The notes beneath the pieces are model-generated. The model worked only from the letters and a program-made list of their open reading frames with translations, was not told the origin of the DNA and searched no databases. Shown here in pieces: positions 25,466 through 35,061 of a stretch of 64,000 bases of DNA (position 1 is its first letter; every line of letters starts with the position of its first letter). The position numbers were made by a program, and so were the translations under genes. Origin of the DNA: Brevibacterium sp. S22 (lineage in GTDB: Bacteria; Actinomycetota; Actinomycetes; Actinomycetales; Brevibacteriaceae); the NCBI RefSeq assembly GCF_004745485.1, contig NZ_RHFG01000013.1, positions 1 to 64,000 of the forward strand, in the 5' to 3' direction.

Positions 25466-26269
25466 ATGGCCCTGGAATTCAAACCCGCCTGGCTCTTCTG
25501 CCCCGGCGACCGTCCCGACCGGTACACGAAAGCCGCCGAACGCTCCGACATCGTCATCCTCGACCTCGAGGACGCTGTCAACGAGGCGGACAAGGACACC
25601 GCCCGCGAGGCGATCATCGACTTTCCGCTCGACCCCACCCGCACGGTCGTGCGCGTCAATGCCAGGGACTCCGAGCACCTCGGCGAGGATCTCAAGATGC
25701 TCGCACAGACCGAATACACGGCTGTGATGCTGCCGAAGTCACAGCGCGGCACCGACCTGACGGTCCTCGCCGGCTACCAGGTCATCGCCCTCATCGAGAC
25801 CGGACTGGGTGCCCTCAACGTCGCCGAGATCGCCGCCGCACCCAATTCCTTTGCCCTCATGTGGGGTTCCGAGGACCTCATCGCCGACCTCGGAGGAGGC
25901 TCCTCACGCAACGCCGACGGGGACTACCGCGATGTCGCCAAGCATGTGCGCAACCAGACCCTGCTCGCCGCCCGCGCCCACGGCAAGTTCGCCCTCGACT
26001 CGATCTGGGCCGACATCCCGAACCTCGAGGGACTCGCGCTCGAAGCCGAAGACGCCGTGCAGTCCGGATTCTCCGGCAAGGTCTCCATCCACCCCAACCA
26101 CGTACCCGTCGTCCGCGACGCCTTCCGCCCCAACGACGAACAGCTGACCTGGGCGACGTCCGTGCTCGAACTCGCGAAGACCGAGAAGGGCGCCTTCGCC
26201 TTTGAGGGCAAGATGATCGACGCCCCGCTGCTCAAACACGCCGAACTCATCGTCGCCCGCGCGCACTGA
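25466..26269 (+). CDS. CitE/HpcH-family aldolase or lyase
   Basis: 267 residues of the CitE-like TIM barrel: 'AWLFCPGDRPDRYTKAAERS', 'DIVILDLEDAVNEADKDTAR', 'VRVNA', 'VMLPKSQ', 'IALIETGLG' (Glu that binds Mg), 'LMWGSEDLIADLGG' (second acidic ligand) and 'KVSIHPNHVP'. The family cleaves citryl-, malyl- or citramalyl-CoA or acts as a thioesterase. Beside a MaoC dehydratase it may replace HMG-CoA lyase or handle a related hydroxyacyl-CoA. GTG 25454, overlapping the maoC stop, is an alternative start. Confidence 0.87.
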   Translation: MALEFKPAWLFCPGDRPDRYTKAAERSDIVILDLEDAVNEADKDTAREAIIDFPLDPTRTVVRVNARDSEHLGEDLKMLAQTEYTAVMLPKSQRGTDLTVLAGYQVIALIETGLGALNVAEIAAAPNSFALMWGSEDLIADLGGGSSRNADGDYRDVAKHVRNQTLLAARAHGKFALDSIWADIPNLEGLALEAEDAVQSGFSGKVSIHPNHVPVVRDAFRPNDEQLTWATSVLELAKTEKGAFAFEGKMIDAPLLKHAELIVARAH

Positions 26270-26289
26270 TCCACGGAGGGACTTCGGAG

Positions 26290-26955
26290 ATGCACGAGGC
26301 CGACGCGACCATCGCCGCCCAGATCCGTGCCGTCCTCACCGCCGCCGAGGCGGGGGATGGGACCGCTCCCATCGTCGAGGCCGGTGACCCGGTGCTGCGC
26401 TGCGAGACCCGACCCTTCGACGGGCAGGTCGACGATGCCGAGCTGCAGCAGCTCGCCGAGGTGATGCGTGCGACCATGCTCGCCGCCCCCGGCGTCGGCC
26501 TGGCCGCCCCACAGGTGGGCATCGGTGTGTCGATGTTCGTCGCCGAGGACCCCGGTGCCCGGGATCCCGAGGTCGCCGAGGTGCGGCAGAGGGAGCCGAT
26601 GCCGCTGCGGGTGGTCCTCAACGCCGAATACTCACGCGCATCATCTGATGATGTCGCCTTCTATGAAGGCTGCCTCTCGATCCCCGGCTACCAGGCCGTC
26701 GTCGCCCGGCCGCGGGAGATCGAACTGCACGGCGTTGACCTCGACGGTGGCTCAATCGCCGAGGTGATCACCGGCTGGTCCGCCCGCATCGTCGCCCATG
26801 AGACCGACCACCTGGCCGGAATCCTGTTCCTCGACAAGGCCGAGATGCGGTCGCTGGCGACGAACGAATCGGTGGCGAAGTTCTGGCACCAGCCCTCCAC
26901 GCAGAAGGCCGCGGCCGAGCTCGGCTTCTCCCTGCCCAGCGGCATGGTGATGTGA
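26290..26955 (+). CDS. def: Peptide deformylase
   Basis: 221 residues. Removes the formyl group from nascent proteins. The three motifs are present: 'PGVGLAAPQVGIG', 'EGCLSIPGYQA' (Cys metal ligand) and 'AHETDHLAGILFLD' (HExxH). The N-terminal 35 residues are an extension before 'PIVEAGDPVLRCETRPF'. Cytoplasmic, ribosome-associated. Confidence 0.93.
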   Translation: MHEADATIAAQIRAVLTAAEAGDGTAPIVEAGDPVLRCETRPFDGQVDDAELQQLAEVMRATMLAAPGVGLAAPQVGIGVSMFVAEDPGARDPEVAEVRQREPMPLRVVLNAEYSRASSDDVAFYEGCLSIPGYQAVVARPREIELHGVDLDGGSIAEVITGWSARIVAHETDHLAGILFLDKAEMRSLATNESVAKFWHQPSTQKAAAELGFSLPSGMVM

Positions 26956-27040
26956 GGATCGCCGAGTCGGCCCGGCTGCGGCACCGATGACAACGCTCGA
27001 CTCTCACTGACAGCACAGGTGAGCATGTTGGGATGAGGGC

Positions 27041-28219
27041 ATGCGACTTCCTGACATCCCCCAGCGCCATCACCGAATCGTCCGCACCGCTGCCACCCTG
27101 GCCGCGACGTCCCTCGCTCTGGTCCGCAGGCGAGATGTCTCTGCCGACGATCAGCGGTACCTTCGGCTGGGCACAGCACTTGCGACCGGTGGTCTGACCT
27201 GGCTCACCGGAACCACCGCGTTTCTCGGCAAGGTCGGCGGATCGAGCGGCATCGACGACTTCGTCGACTACTTCACCGGCCGGGGCACGGGACCCGTGCG
27301 CTACTCCACTGAGGCCGCCGCGGACCTCAGCGCGGGGCAGCTCGAGTCCGACTTCGACCCTGAGGCATGGTGGGAGGAGAATGCCGACCTGAAGTCACCG
27401 TCCTTCCTCAACGCAGCTGCTGCAGTTGCCGCTGGCGCGGCCGGCTGGGCGCTGTGGCCGGTGAGCGAGAACCTCGTCGAAGCCGTCGACCATCGACTCC
27501 CGACAGGCGTGGGCCGTGGTCTCACTGCCCTGATCAGCGGTGGACTCGTGGCACTGACAGCCGCAGCGATCGAGACCGTCGGATCCTGGGCCGACGCGGG
27601 TGAGGAGACGCATTGGGCCCCGGTCGAGATCGAGCTTCCGGCACATATCCGCGAATCGGTCGACCTGCTGCTGTCCCAGCCGCACCCGAATTCTCCGGAA
27701 ACCGCGGAGGCGGTCCGCGAGCAGTTCGTCTCCGCACAGTTCTTCGTGTGGGTGGCCTACCCAGACTCCCTCCATTCGGGGGATGAACCGGTCCTCCTCG
27801 ACTCCCAGCAGCTGGCGCAGGCGCTCGAAGGAGACGACATCGTCTCGATCGACGTGCGCCCTCGCGACGTGAGCTCTTCGATCGTGCCGGCGATGCACAC
27901 CTACCCGGTCACCGGAATCGTCGGCACCTCCGACCGGTCCGAGGACGGCGTGGAGCTCAGCCTCGAAATCGTCGACGGGCGCCTCAATCGCATCGACCTG
28001 GGCGAACAGACCGTCGACACCGACGCAGATATGCTCACGGCCGCGGCCCTGCGTGACTCCGTGCCGGGCACTCTCCACCCCGAGAAGACTGGAGACGAGG
28101 ACGGAGCCGGCTACTGGTCGAGTCTGGAGATCACGGACGGCGCCTTCGACGAACAGGTGCACACGCTGGAGACCTGGCCACGACCGGAGGAGCTGAGCAT
28201 CCGCGTCGATGGGCAATGA
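27041..28219 (+). CDS. Hypothetical membrane protein
   Basis: 392 residues that I do not recognise. There are hydrophobic segments near residues 14-28, 44-66, 125-146 and 160-186 (TALISGGLVALTAAAIETVG). The C-terminal 190 residues are soluble and acidic (begin AGEETHWAPVEIELPAHIRE) and are probably the functional part. The N-terminus is basic. It stands alone between def and msrA without overlap. Confidence 0.7.
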   Translation: MRLPDIPQRHHRIVRTAATLAATSLALVRRRDVSADDQRYLRLGTALATGGLTWLTGTTAFLGKVGGSSGIDDFVDYFTGRGTGPVRYSTEAAADLSAGQLESDFDPEAWWEENADLKSPSFLNAAAAVAAGAAGWALWPVSENLVEAVDHRLPTGVGRGLTALISGGLVALTAAAIETVGSWADAGEETHWAPVEIELPAHIRESVDLLLSQPHPNSPETAEAVREQFVSAQFFVWVAYPDSLHSGDEPVLLDSQQLAQALEGDDIVSIDVRPRDVSSSIVPAMHTYPVTGIVGTSDRSEDGVELSLEIVDGRLNRIDLGEQTVDTDADMLTAAALRDSVPGTLHPEKTGDEDGAGYWSSLEITDGAFDEQVHTLETWPRPEELSIRVDGQ

Positions 28220-28301
28220 GCCCATCGCCGAGAAGACTGTCGGTGTCTGCGGGGCCACCTCGTTGCGGGAATAACCTGAATCAGTCATCGTTATACGAGT
28301 T

Positions 28302-28832
28302 ATGAGCGATCTTCGTACCCTCACCCTCGGTGCCGGCTGCTTCTGGTGCCTCGACGCCGTCTACCAGCGGACCACCGGCGTGAAAGAAGTGGTCTCCGGA
28401 TACACGGGCGGGCACACCGACGATCCCGGCTACCGCGAGGTCTGCTCCGGCACGACCGGCCATGCCGAAGCCCTGCAGGTGACCTTCGATGCCGACATCG
28501 TCCCCGAAGACATCATCCTCGGTCTCTTCTTCACCGGACACGATCCCACGAGCCTCAACCGGCAGGGCTACGACGTCGGCACCCAATACAGGTCTGCCAT
28601 GTTCTACCGTGACGAGGACGAGAAGCAGCAGTTCGCCCAGGCCATCGAATCCGCGCAGACGCTCTTCGACTCACCGATCGTGACCACGCTTGAACCCCTC
28701 GGCACCTTCTATACCGCCGAGGCTGTCCACCAGGACTTCTACACCGCGAACCCCGACAACGGCTACTGCCGTGTCATCATCGACCCGAAGCTGCGCCGCG
28801 CCCGCGCCGAATTCGCCGAATGGGTGAGCTGA
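28302..28832 (+). CDS. msrA: Peptide methionine (S)-S-oxide reductase
   Basis: 176 residues. Reduces the S-form of methionine sulfoxide in proteins. The active site is 'GAGCFWCLDAVYQ', with 'GVKEVVSGYTGG', 'YREVCSGTTGHAEALQV' and 'HDPTSLNRQGYDVGTQYRS' all standard. A Cys near the end (NGYCRVI) may resolve the disulfide. Its stop overlaps the nitroreductase start (TGATG). Confidence 0.95.
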   Translation: MSDLRTLTLGAGCFWCLDAVYQRTTGVKEVVSGYTGGHTDDPGYREVCSGTTGHAEALQVTFDADIVPEDIILGLFFTGHDPTSLNRQGYDVGTQYRSAMFYRDEDEKQQFAQAIESAQTLFDSPIVTTLEPLGTFYTAEAVHQDFYTANPDNGYCRVIIDPKLRRARAEFAEWVS

Positions 28833-29692
28833 TGGGCGGACACAAGGACAAGAAACACAAGTCCAAGAAGACCAAGCGCTCCGGCAGAGACTTGAACGGC
28901 GATGCCTGCGAAGTGACCAAAGACCGTGTGCGTGCCCATTTCCTCGACGGCAACACCGGCCCGTGGGCGAAGAACCTTGCCGCGCAGGACGCACAGACTG
29001 CCCACTCGACCCAGAGTGCAGATGACGCTGACGCCGCCGAGGCTGCCGCCGTCTCGGCGAAGAGCAGCACCGCAAGCGTCACGCCCACCCGCCGCGGACC
29101 CGACTACTCAGTGCCGTCATCGATCGATATCGTCGCCGATCCCGTTCTGCACGCGCTGAGCACCCGACGGTCGATCTCGAAGGTCGACCCGGAGACCCCG
29201 AACGACTCCGACCTGCTCGAGATCATCCGTTCGATCTCCGCGGTCGCCGACCACAAAGCCCTGCGTCCCTGGCGCTTCCTCATCATCCGCGGAGACGACC
29301 GGCACCGCCTCGGCGCAGCCCTCGACGAAGCCGCCGGGGTGGTGCGCAAACCCGGCGAGACCAACACCAAGCCGCTGCGGGCCGAACTCCTCCTCGCCCT
29401 CGTCGCCTCCCCGGTCAAGCACGACAAAGTTCCCGAATGGGAGCAGCATGCCACCGCCTCCGGTGCCGGACACCTTCTCGAGCTCGCCCTGTGGCAGGCC
29501 GGTTGGGGAGTGATGTGGCGGTCAGGAACCCTGACGAACAGCGAACCGGTCCGTCGCCTCCACCGTCTTGACGATCACGAACTGCTCATGGGCTGGTTCT
29601 ACATCGGCGCCGTCCCCGAACGGTACCGACAGCGCCTGGCCACGAGCACTCGTCCCCTGCCGAAACCCGAGCAGTTCCTCGATATCCTGTGA
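28832..29692 (+). CDS. Nitroreductase-family flavoprotein with lysine-rich N-terminus
   Basis: 286 residues. The first 95 are a low-complexity extension that begins MGGHKDKKHKSKKTKRSGRD and becomes Ala/Ser-rich. From about residue 100 it is a nitroreductase fold: 'HALSTRRSISKVDPETPNDS' (FMN phosphate Arg residues), 'ADHKALRPWRFLIIRGDD' and 'GAGHLLELALWQAGWGVMWR'. FMN-dependent reduction of nitro or quinone compounds is expected. Start by overlap with msrA. The charged N-terminus is unusual and could bind nucleic acid or membrane. Confidence 0.82.
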   Translation: MGGHKDKKHKSKKTKRSGRDLNGDACEVTKDRVRAHFLDGNTGPWAKNLAAQDAQTAHSTQSADDADAAEAAAVSAKSSTASVTPTRRGPDYSVPSSIDIVADPVLHALSTRRSISKVDPETPNDSDLLEIIRSISAVADHKALRPWRFLIIRGDDRHRLGAALDEAAGVVRKPGETNTKPLRAELLLALVASPVKHDKVPEWEQHATASGAGHLLELALWQAGWGVMWRSGTLTNSEPVRRLHRLDDHELLMGWFYIGAVPERYRQRLATSTRPLPKPEQFLDIL

Positions 29693-30990
29693 GCGCGCGT
29701 GAGAACGACGGCATCCACGACGAGGCGGCCGTGACCCCATCCGGCGATGATGCCCGGCAGGCCGAGTCCCGCCGTCTGCCCAAGGAGATCTACGTCCTCG
29801 TGGCAGCGGCCTTCATCGTGGCCTTGGGGTACGGAATCATCGCGCCCGTCCTGCCGCAGTTCGCGGCGAGCTTCGACTTCGGGGTCACCGCCGCAACCAT
29901 CGTCGTCTCCTCCTTCGCGTTCTTCCGGTTCGTGTTCTCCCCGTCCTCGGGCCGCCTCGTCGATGCCTTCGGCGAACGCCGCATCTACATCACCGGACTC
30001 CTCATCGTCGCCGCCTCCACCGCGGCCGTCGCATTCGCTCAGGACTACTGGCAGCTCCTGATCTTCCGCGGACTCGGCGGCATCGGCTCGACCATGTTCA
30101 GCGTCTCCGCGATGGCGCTCATCGTTCGGCTCGCCCCGATCGACGCCCGGGCGAAGGCGTCGTCGACCTATGCGACTGCGTTCCTCGTCGGCAATATCGC
30201 CGGCCCCGTCCTCGGTGGTGCGATGGCCGGGTGGGGGATGCGCATCCCGTTCATCATCTACGCCGTCGGCCTGCTCATCGCCGCCATCGTCGTGCGCGTC
30301 TTCCTCGCCTCCACCGCCGCCTTCGGATCCTCGACGAAGTCCGGACGCGCCCGACTGGAAGCGGAGAAGGACGAGAAGCAGCAGGAAGTCATGTCCTTCC
30401 GGGAAGCCTGGAAGGATTCGGCCTACCGCTCGGCACTCATATCCGCATTCGTCCAAGGCTGGTCGGCGATGGGCATCCGCGTGGCCATCTACCCCCTCTT
30501 CGCCATCCAGGCTCTCAAAGCCGATACCGCCGTGGCTGGCCTTGCCCTGACCATGTTCGCCATCGGCAATGCCTCGGCAGTCACGGTTGTCGGACGCTTC
30601 GCCGACACCGTCGGGCGCAGACCCTTCATCCAATGGGGTCTGTTCGTCCTCGGCGTGACCACCGCGGCTCTGGCCTTCATCGACTCGATCTGGCTGTTCT
30701 TCGCCTTCTCCGTCATCGCCGGTGTCGGTTCCGGGCTGGCCAACCCTGCTCAGCAGGCCACCGTCGCCGACGTCATCGGGCGTGAACGCAAAGGCGGCCG
30801 GGTGCTCGCCCGCTACCAGATGGCTCTCGACGGCGGAGCCATCCTCGGCCCGATCATCGCCGGAGCCGTCGTCGATCGCTTCGACTACTCGTGGGCGTTC
30901 CTGCTCACCGGAGTTCTCGGCGTCATCGCCGCGGGACTGTGGTTCTTCGGCCGCGAGACCCGTCCCCGTCAGCCCGTTCCAGCTCGGTGA
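29689..30990 (+). CDS. MFS transporter, drug-efflux type
   Basis: 433 residues with twelve helices of the major facilitator superfamily. The loop after helix 2 is 'SGRLVDAFGERRIYITGLLI' (motif A), helix 5 has 'GNIAGPVLGGAMAGWGMRIP' (motif C of antiporters) and the second half repeats motif A as 'GRFADTVGRRPFIQWGLFV'. This is the DHA1 (TetA/MdtG-like) type that exports drugs with protons. GTG 29689 overlaps the nitroreductase stop as GTGA, so it is translated with the upstream pair. Confidence 0.87.
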   Translation: MSARENDGIHDEAAVTPSGDDARQAESRRLPKEIYVLVAAAFIVALGYGIIAPVLPQFAASFDFGVTAATIVVSSFAFFRFVFSPSSGRLVDAFGERRIYITGLLIVAASTAAVAFAQDYWQLLIFRGLGGIGSTMFSVSAMALIVRLAPIDARAKASSTYATAFLVGNIAGPVLGGAMAGWGMRIPFIIYAVGLLIAAIVVRVFLASTAAFGSSTKSGRARLEAEKDEKQQEVMSFREAWKDSAYRSALISAFVQGWSAMGIRVAIYPLFAIQALKADTAVAGLALTMFAIGNASAVTVVGRFADTVGRRPFIQWGLFVLGVTTAALAFIDSIWLFFAFSVIAGVGSGLANPAQQATVADVIGRERKGGRVLARYQMALDGGAILGPIIAGAVVDRFDYSWAFLLTGVLGVIAAGLWFFGRETRPRQPVPAR

Positions 30991-31179
30991 AACCGCCGCC
31001 GCTCGATGCATGGGCCGAGCTGCTGCAGGTTCACCGAGCTGAAGAAGAGGACCCGCTGAGCCCCGCTCCGATTCGGAGAAGTCAGGTTTTCCTCATGTGC
31101 GGTTCAGGGGACACTCACTAGGATGGCCCTGTCGGCGTTCTGCGTCGTCTCCCTGCCTACGACAAAGAAGGTCCCCTCC

Positions 31180-34100
31180 GTGAGTTTTCTGACTCGGCTG
31201 AGCTTGAAGAACCGGGCGCTCATCGCGCTCATCTCCGTCGTCGCCGTCATCTTCGGTGTCATCGGAGCCGGTGCCCTCAAGCAAGAGCTCTTCCCCTCCC
31301 TCGACAACCCGCAGGCCACGGTCACCGCCTCCTATGAGGGAGCTACCCCGGAGGCCGTAGAATCCGAAGTCACCGACCCCCTCGAAGGGGCGCTGACTGC
31401 ACTTCCCGAGGTCGAGGACATGACCTCGACATCCTCGGCGGGAAGTGCGCAGATCACCGTGAGCACGAAGTACGGCGACGACTCCGATGACGTCGTCCGT
31501 GCCCTGCAGCGCGCAGTCTCTCAGGTGCAGCCGAGTCTGCCCGACGGGGTCGAACCGAATGTCATGATGATGGGCACCGACGATATTCCGGTGCTCGCTC
31601 TGTCCGTGACCTCGGACGCCGATGAGGACCGGCTGGCGGCGAATCTCGAAGACATCGTCGAGCCGGAGCTGAAGAAGGTCGACGGAGTCTCGCAGGTGCA
31701 GATCGCCGGAGCGAAGACCAAACAGGTCGAGATCAGCATCCGACGCGACGATCTCGAAGACGAAGGAGCCGACCTCGACGAGGTGGCCGGCATCCTCCAG
31801 TCCAACGGAGTCCCCACCTCGGCGGGTGAGCTCAAGGCCTCCGACGGCACGGCCCCGGTCGAGGTCGGCACCCGCATCCGCTCGATCGATGCGATCGAGG
31901 ATCTGGTCATCTCCGGCAAGGATGACCCGATCACGGTCGCCGACGTCGCCGACGTCAAACTCGTCGACGAACCCATCGAGTCGATCTCGCGGACGAACGG
32001 GCAGCCCTCACTGTCCGTATCGGTGATGAAGGAATCCGACGCGAACACCGTTGACGTCTCGCACGCGGTGGCCGACAAACTGCCCGAACTCGAGAAGATG
32101 ATGGGCGACAATACGGAGTTCGTCTCCGCATTCGATCAGGCGCCGTTCATCGAGCAGTCCATCCACGACCTGCTCAACGAGGGCGGTCTGGGTCTGATCT
32201 TCGCGGTCCTCGTCATCCTCGTCTTCCTGCTCTCGGTGCGGGCGACGATCATCACCGCCATCTCCATTCCGCTGTCGCTGCTCATCGCCATGATCGGGCT
32301 GTGGATGGGTGGGGAGACCCTGAACATGCTCACCCTCGGTGCGCTGACGATCTCGGTCGGCCGCGTCGTCGACGACTCCATCGTCGTCATCGAGGCGATC
32401 CGCAGACGTCATGCCTCCGGCGGGGACAAGTTCTCGAACATCCTCGCCGCCGTCTCCGAGGTGGCCGGAGCCATCACCGCATCGACCCTGACCACGGTGG
32501 CTGTGTTCCTGCCGCTGGCGTTCGTGACCGGGCAGACGGGAGAGATGTTCCGTCCCTTCGCCCTGACCGCAACGATCGCTCTGCTGTCCTCGCTGTTCGT
32601 GGCGCTGACGATCGTCCCGGTCCTCGCGTACTGGTTCCTGCGTCAGCGTGAGGCGAAGGTCAGACTCACCCGTGAGGAGAAGGCCGAGATCCGCCGCAGC
32701 CGCAAGTCGATGCTCTCGCAATGGCGGGCAGAGAAGAAGGCGGCGAAGAAGGCCGACAAGAAGCGCGACCTCGTCGCTGCCGGTGCCGAGGCTGAAGACA
32801 CCGGTCCTCGCGACAGCACCGACTCCGCACTTCGATCCGGAGCCTCCGCCTCCACTCGTTCCGAGCCGACCGGAGTCGCTGCGGGCGGTCCGCAGTATGG
32901 AGAGTCCGAAGACGGCACGGAGGCAGTCGACGAGCTCGCCGGAATGCATTCGCCGGTGACACGCCTGCAGAAGACCTATATGCCGGTCATCGGGTTCTCG
33001 ACGAAGCACCCGATCGTCATGATCCTCATCGCCGTACTCGTGCTCGGCGGCACCGGAGCGATGATTCCACAGCTGAAGACCGAGCTCTTCGGCGACACCG
33101 GTCAGGACTCCCTGCAGGTCTCGCAGACCTTCGACCCGGGAACCGATCTCGATGAGGCGTCGAAGCAGGCGGAGAAGGTCGAGGACATCCTCGGCGACGA
33201 ATCCGATGTCGATAACTACCAGCTGTCGCTCGGCGGCACGACGTTCGGCTTCACCGACGACTCCTCGCTGACCGGCACCTACACCGTCAACACGAAGTCC
33301 GGAGTCTCGGCGCAGTCGATCTCGGCGAATCTGCAGAAGCAGTTCGACGACCTCGAGGGTGCCGGCGACGTCGAAGTGGCAAGTCAGAGCTCGACGCCGG
33401 GCGCACAGACGATCGACGTCACGCTCACGGCCACCGACGCCCAGGAACTCGACGACGCCACGCAGAAGGTCAGCGACAAGCTCGAGGGCGTGTCCTCGGC
33501 TCAGTCGGTGACGAGCGACATCGAAGCGGTCCAGCCCGTGATCGAGGTCAAGGTCGATCACGAGAAGGCCGCAGAGGAGAACCTCACCGAGGCGGCCATC
33601 GGCCAATATGTGCAGCGCGCCATGCACGGTCAGCAGATCGGCGAGGTCGTCATCGACGATGTCTCCCATTCGGTGCTGCTCTTCGACCGCAACGCAGACA
33701 CCGTGGAGAAGCTGCGCGAACTCAAGATTCCGGGCAAGCCGGAGGAGACGGCTCCTGCCGGCGGCGCTGCGGGCGGTGCCGGTGCGGCTGGTGGTGCCGG
33801 GGGCTCAGGTGACGCCGGTGCGGCTGGCGGCGCTGGAGGAGCTGGCGGCGCCGGTGGTGCCGGAGACGCTGGGGGTGCTGGCGGCGCCGGAGCCGATGCA
33901 GCCGGCGGCACCGCCGGAGGCGATCCGAACGCGGGTGCTCCCGTGACATCGGAGCCGCGCTTCATCGAGCTCGATGACGTCGCCGAGGTCAAGGAGGTCA
34001 AAACCGCCCCGACGATCCGCCACACGGATTCGCAGCGCTCGACGACCGTGTCCGTGACCCCGGAGGGCGATGACCTCGGTGCGGTGTCGACCGATGTGCA

Positions 34101-35037
34101 GTCCGCCCTCGACGAGGTGGACCTTCCCGATACAGTGTCCGTCGACACCGGCGGTGCCACGCAGGAGCAGAACGAAGCGTTCTCGCAGCTGGGGCTTGCG
34201 ATGCTCGCGGCGATCCTCATCGTCTTCGTCATCATGGTCGCCACGTTCAAATCGCTGCTGCAGCCGCTGATCCTGCTGGTCTCGATTCCGTTCGCGGCCA
34301 CCGGTTCGGTTGCGCTCTCGCTGATCACCGACACCCCGCTGGGGCTGACGTCGATGATCGGTCTGCTCATGCTCATCGGCATCGTGGTCACGAACGCGAT
34401 CGTGCTCATCGACCTCATCAACCACTTCCGAGTCCGTGGGGTCGATCTGCGCACCTCCATCGTCCACGGCGCCAGGCTGCGTTACCGTCCGATCCTCATG
34501 ACCGCGGCGGCGACGATCTTCGCTCTGCTGCCGATGGCCCTGGGGCTCACCGGCGGCGGAGTGTTCATCTCGAAGCCGCTGGCGATCGTCGTCATCGGCG
34601 GTCTGGTCAGCTCGACGCTGCTCACCCTGATTCTCGTGCCCGTGCTCTACCTGCTCCTCGAGGGTGTGAAGGAGCGCCGGGCGGAGAAGAAATACGTGAA
34701 GAACATGGCCCGCGGAGAGGTCCTCGACACTGCCGAAGCCCGAGCGAACGAGCGAGAGACCGCAGCGGTGCCCGACGCACCGAAAGCTGCTGACGCCGAG
34801 TCCCGTGCCCCGGCACGGACAGAGGGAGAGACACCCACCGAGGTGGCCGAACCGACCGTGGACTCGACGTCCGCGGATGCGGGCAGGACCGCCTCGGCGC
34901 CGGACGGTTCGACAGAAGCCGACCACGTCGATGACGGACGGGTCGACGATGGTCGGGACGCTGCGCCGGGAACGGACTTCACTCTGCGCAGCCAGCACCC
35001 GCGCCGCGACGACGGGGACGGTGAACCCAAACACTGA
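31180..35037 (+). CDS. RND-family efflux permease, SwrC-like, with Gly/Ala-rich insertion
   Basis: About 1285 residues of the AcrB/SwrC type. A first helix (ALIALISVVAVIFGVIGAG) is followed by a large outer domain, then helices 2-6 with the proton relay 'VGRVVDDSIVVIEAIRRR' (paired Asp). A cytoplasmic loop of about 110 charged residues leads to the second half, which holds 'IGIVVTNAIVLIDLINHFRV', where AcrB has a Lys. The second outer domain has a 60-residue Gly/Ala insertion. The C-terminus is a 120-residue charged tail. SwrC exports lipopeptides in Bacillus and works without a TolC; no adaptor gene is near here either. GTG 31180 with AGAAGG 8 nt upstream is preferred over ATG 31123. Confidence 0.88.
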   Translation: MSFLTRLSLKNRALIALISVVAVIFGVIGAGALKQELFPSLDNPQATVTASYEGATPEAVESEVTDPLEGALTALPEVEDMTSTSSAGSAQITVSTKYGDDSDDVVRALQRAVSQVQPSLPDGVEPNVMMMGTDDIPVLALSVTSDADEDRLAANLEDIVEPELKKVDGVSQVQIAGAKTKQVEISIRRDDLEDEGADLDEVAGILQSNGVPTSAGELKASDGTAPVEVGTRIRSIDAIEDLVISGKDDPITVADVADVKLVDEPIESISRTNGQPSLSVSVMKESDANTVDVSHAVADKLPELEKMMGDNTEFVSAFDQAPFIEQSIHDLLNEGGLGLIFAVLVILVFLLSVRATIITAISIPLSLLIAMIGLWMGGETLNMLTLGALTISVGRVVDDSIVVIEAIRRRHASGGDKFSNILAAVSEVAGAITASTLTTVAVFLPLAFVTGQTGEMFRPFALTATIALLSSLFVALTIVPVLAYWFLRQREAKVRLTREEKAEIRRSRKSMLSQWRAEKKAAKKADKKRDLVAAGAEAEDTGPRDSTDSALRSGASASTRSEPTGVAAGGPQYGESEDGTEAVDELAGMHSPVTRLQKTYMPVIGFSTKHPIVMILIAVLVLGGTGAMIPQLKTELFGDTGQDSLQVSQTFDPGTDLDEASKQAEKVEDILGDESDVDNYQLSLGGTTFGFTDDSSLTGTYTVNTKSGVSAQSISANLQKQFDDLEGAGDVEVASQSSTPGAQTIDVTLTATDAQELDDATQKVSDKLEGVSSAQSVTSDIEAVQPVIEVKVDHEKAAEENLTEAAIGQYVQRAMHGQQIGEVVIDDVSHSVLLFDRNADTVEKLRELKIPGKPEETAPAGGAAGGAGAAGGAGGSGDAGAAGGAGGAGGAGGAGDAGGAGGAGADAAGGTAGGDPNAGAPVTSEPRFIELDDVAEVKEVKTAPTIRHTDSQRSTTVSVTPEGDDLGAVSTDVQSALDEVDLPDTVSVDTGGATQEQNEAFSQLGLAMLAAILIVFVIMVATFKSLLQPLILLVSIPFAATGSVALSLITDTPLGLTSMIGLLMLIGIVVTNAIVLIDLINHFRVRGVDLRTSIVHGARLRYRPILMTAAATIFALLPMALGLTGGGVFISKPLAIVVIGGLVSSTLLTLILVPVLYLLLEGVKERRAEKKYVKNMARGEVLDTAEARANERETAAVPDAPKAADAESRAPARTEGETPTEVAEPTVDSTSADAGRTASAPDGSTEADHVDDGRVDDGRDAAPGTDFTLRSQHPRRDDGDGEPKH
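33757..33940 (+). repeat. Gly/Ala-rich repetitive segment inside the RND gene
   Basis: Degenerate GGC-GGT-GCC-type triplets encode runs such as GGAGGAGGAGDAGGAG. The tract sits in the second outer domain just before 'SEPRFIELDDVAEVKEVK', where relatives have only a short loop. It is probably a flexible spacer that grew by slippage and may vary in length between strains. Confidence 0.75.
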
Positions 35038-35061
35038 GCCGTCCCGGCTACAGTTGAGGGC

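Noticed and set aside
29599..31011. 470-codon minus-strand frame opposite the MFS gene
   Set aside because: Glu/Asp/Gly-rich antisense shadow of a clear 12-helix transporter.
33757..33940. CRISPR-like or satellite array
   Set aside because: The repeats are in-frame Gly/Ala codons of the RND gene, without constant repeats and unique spacers.
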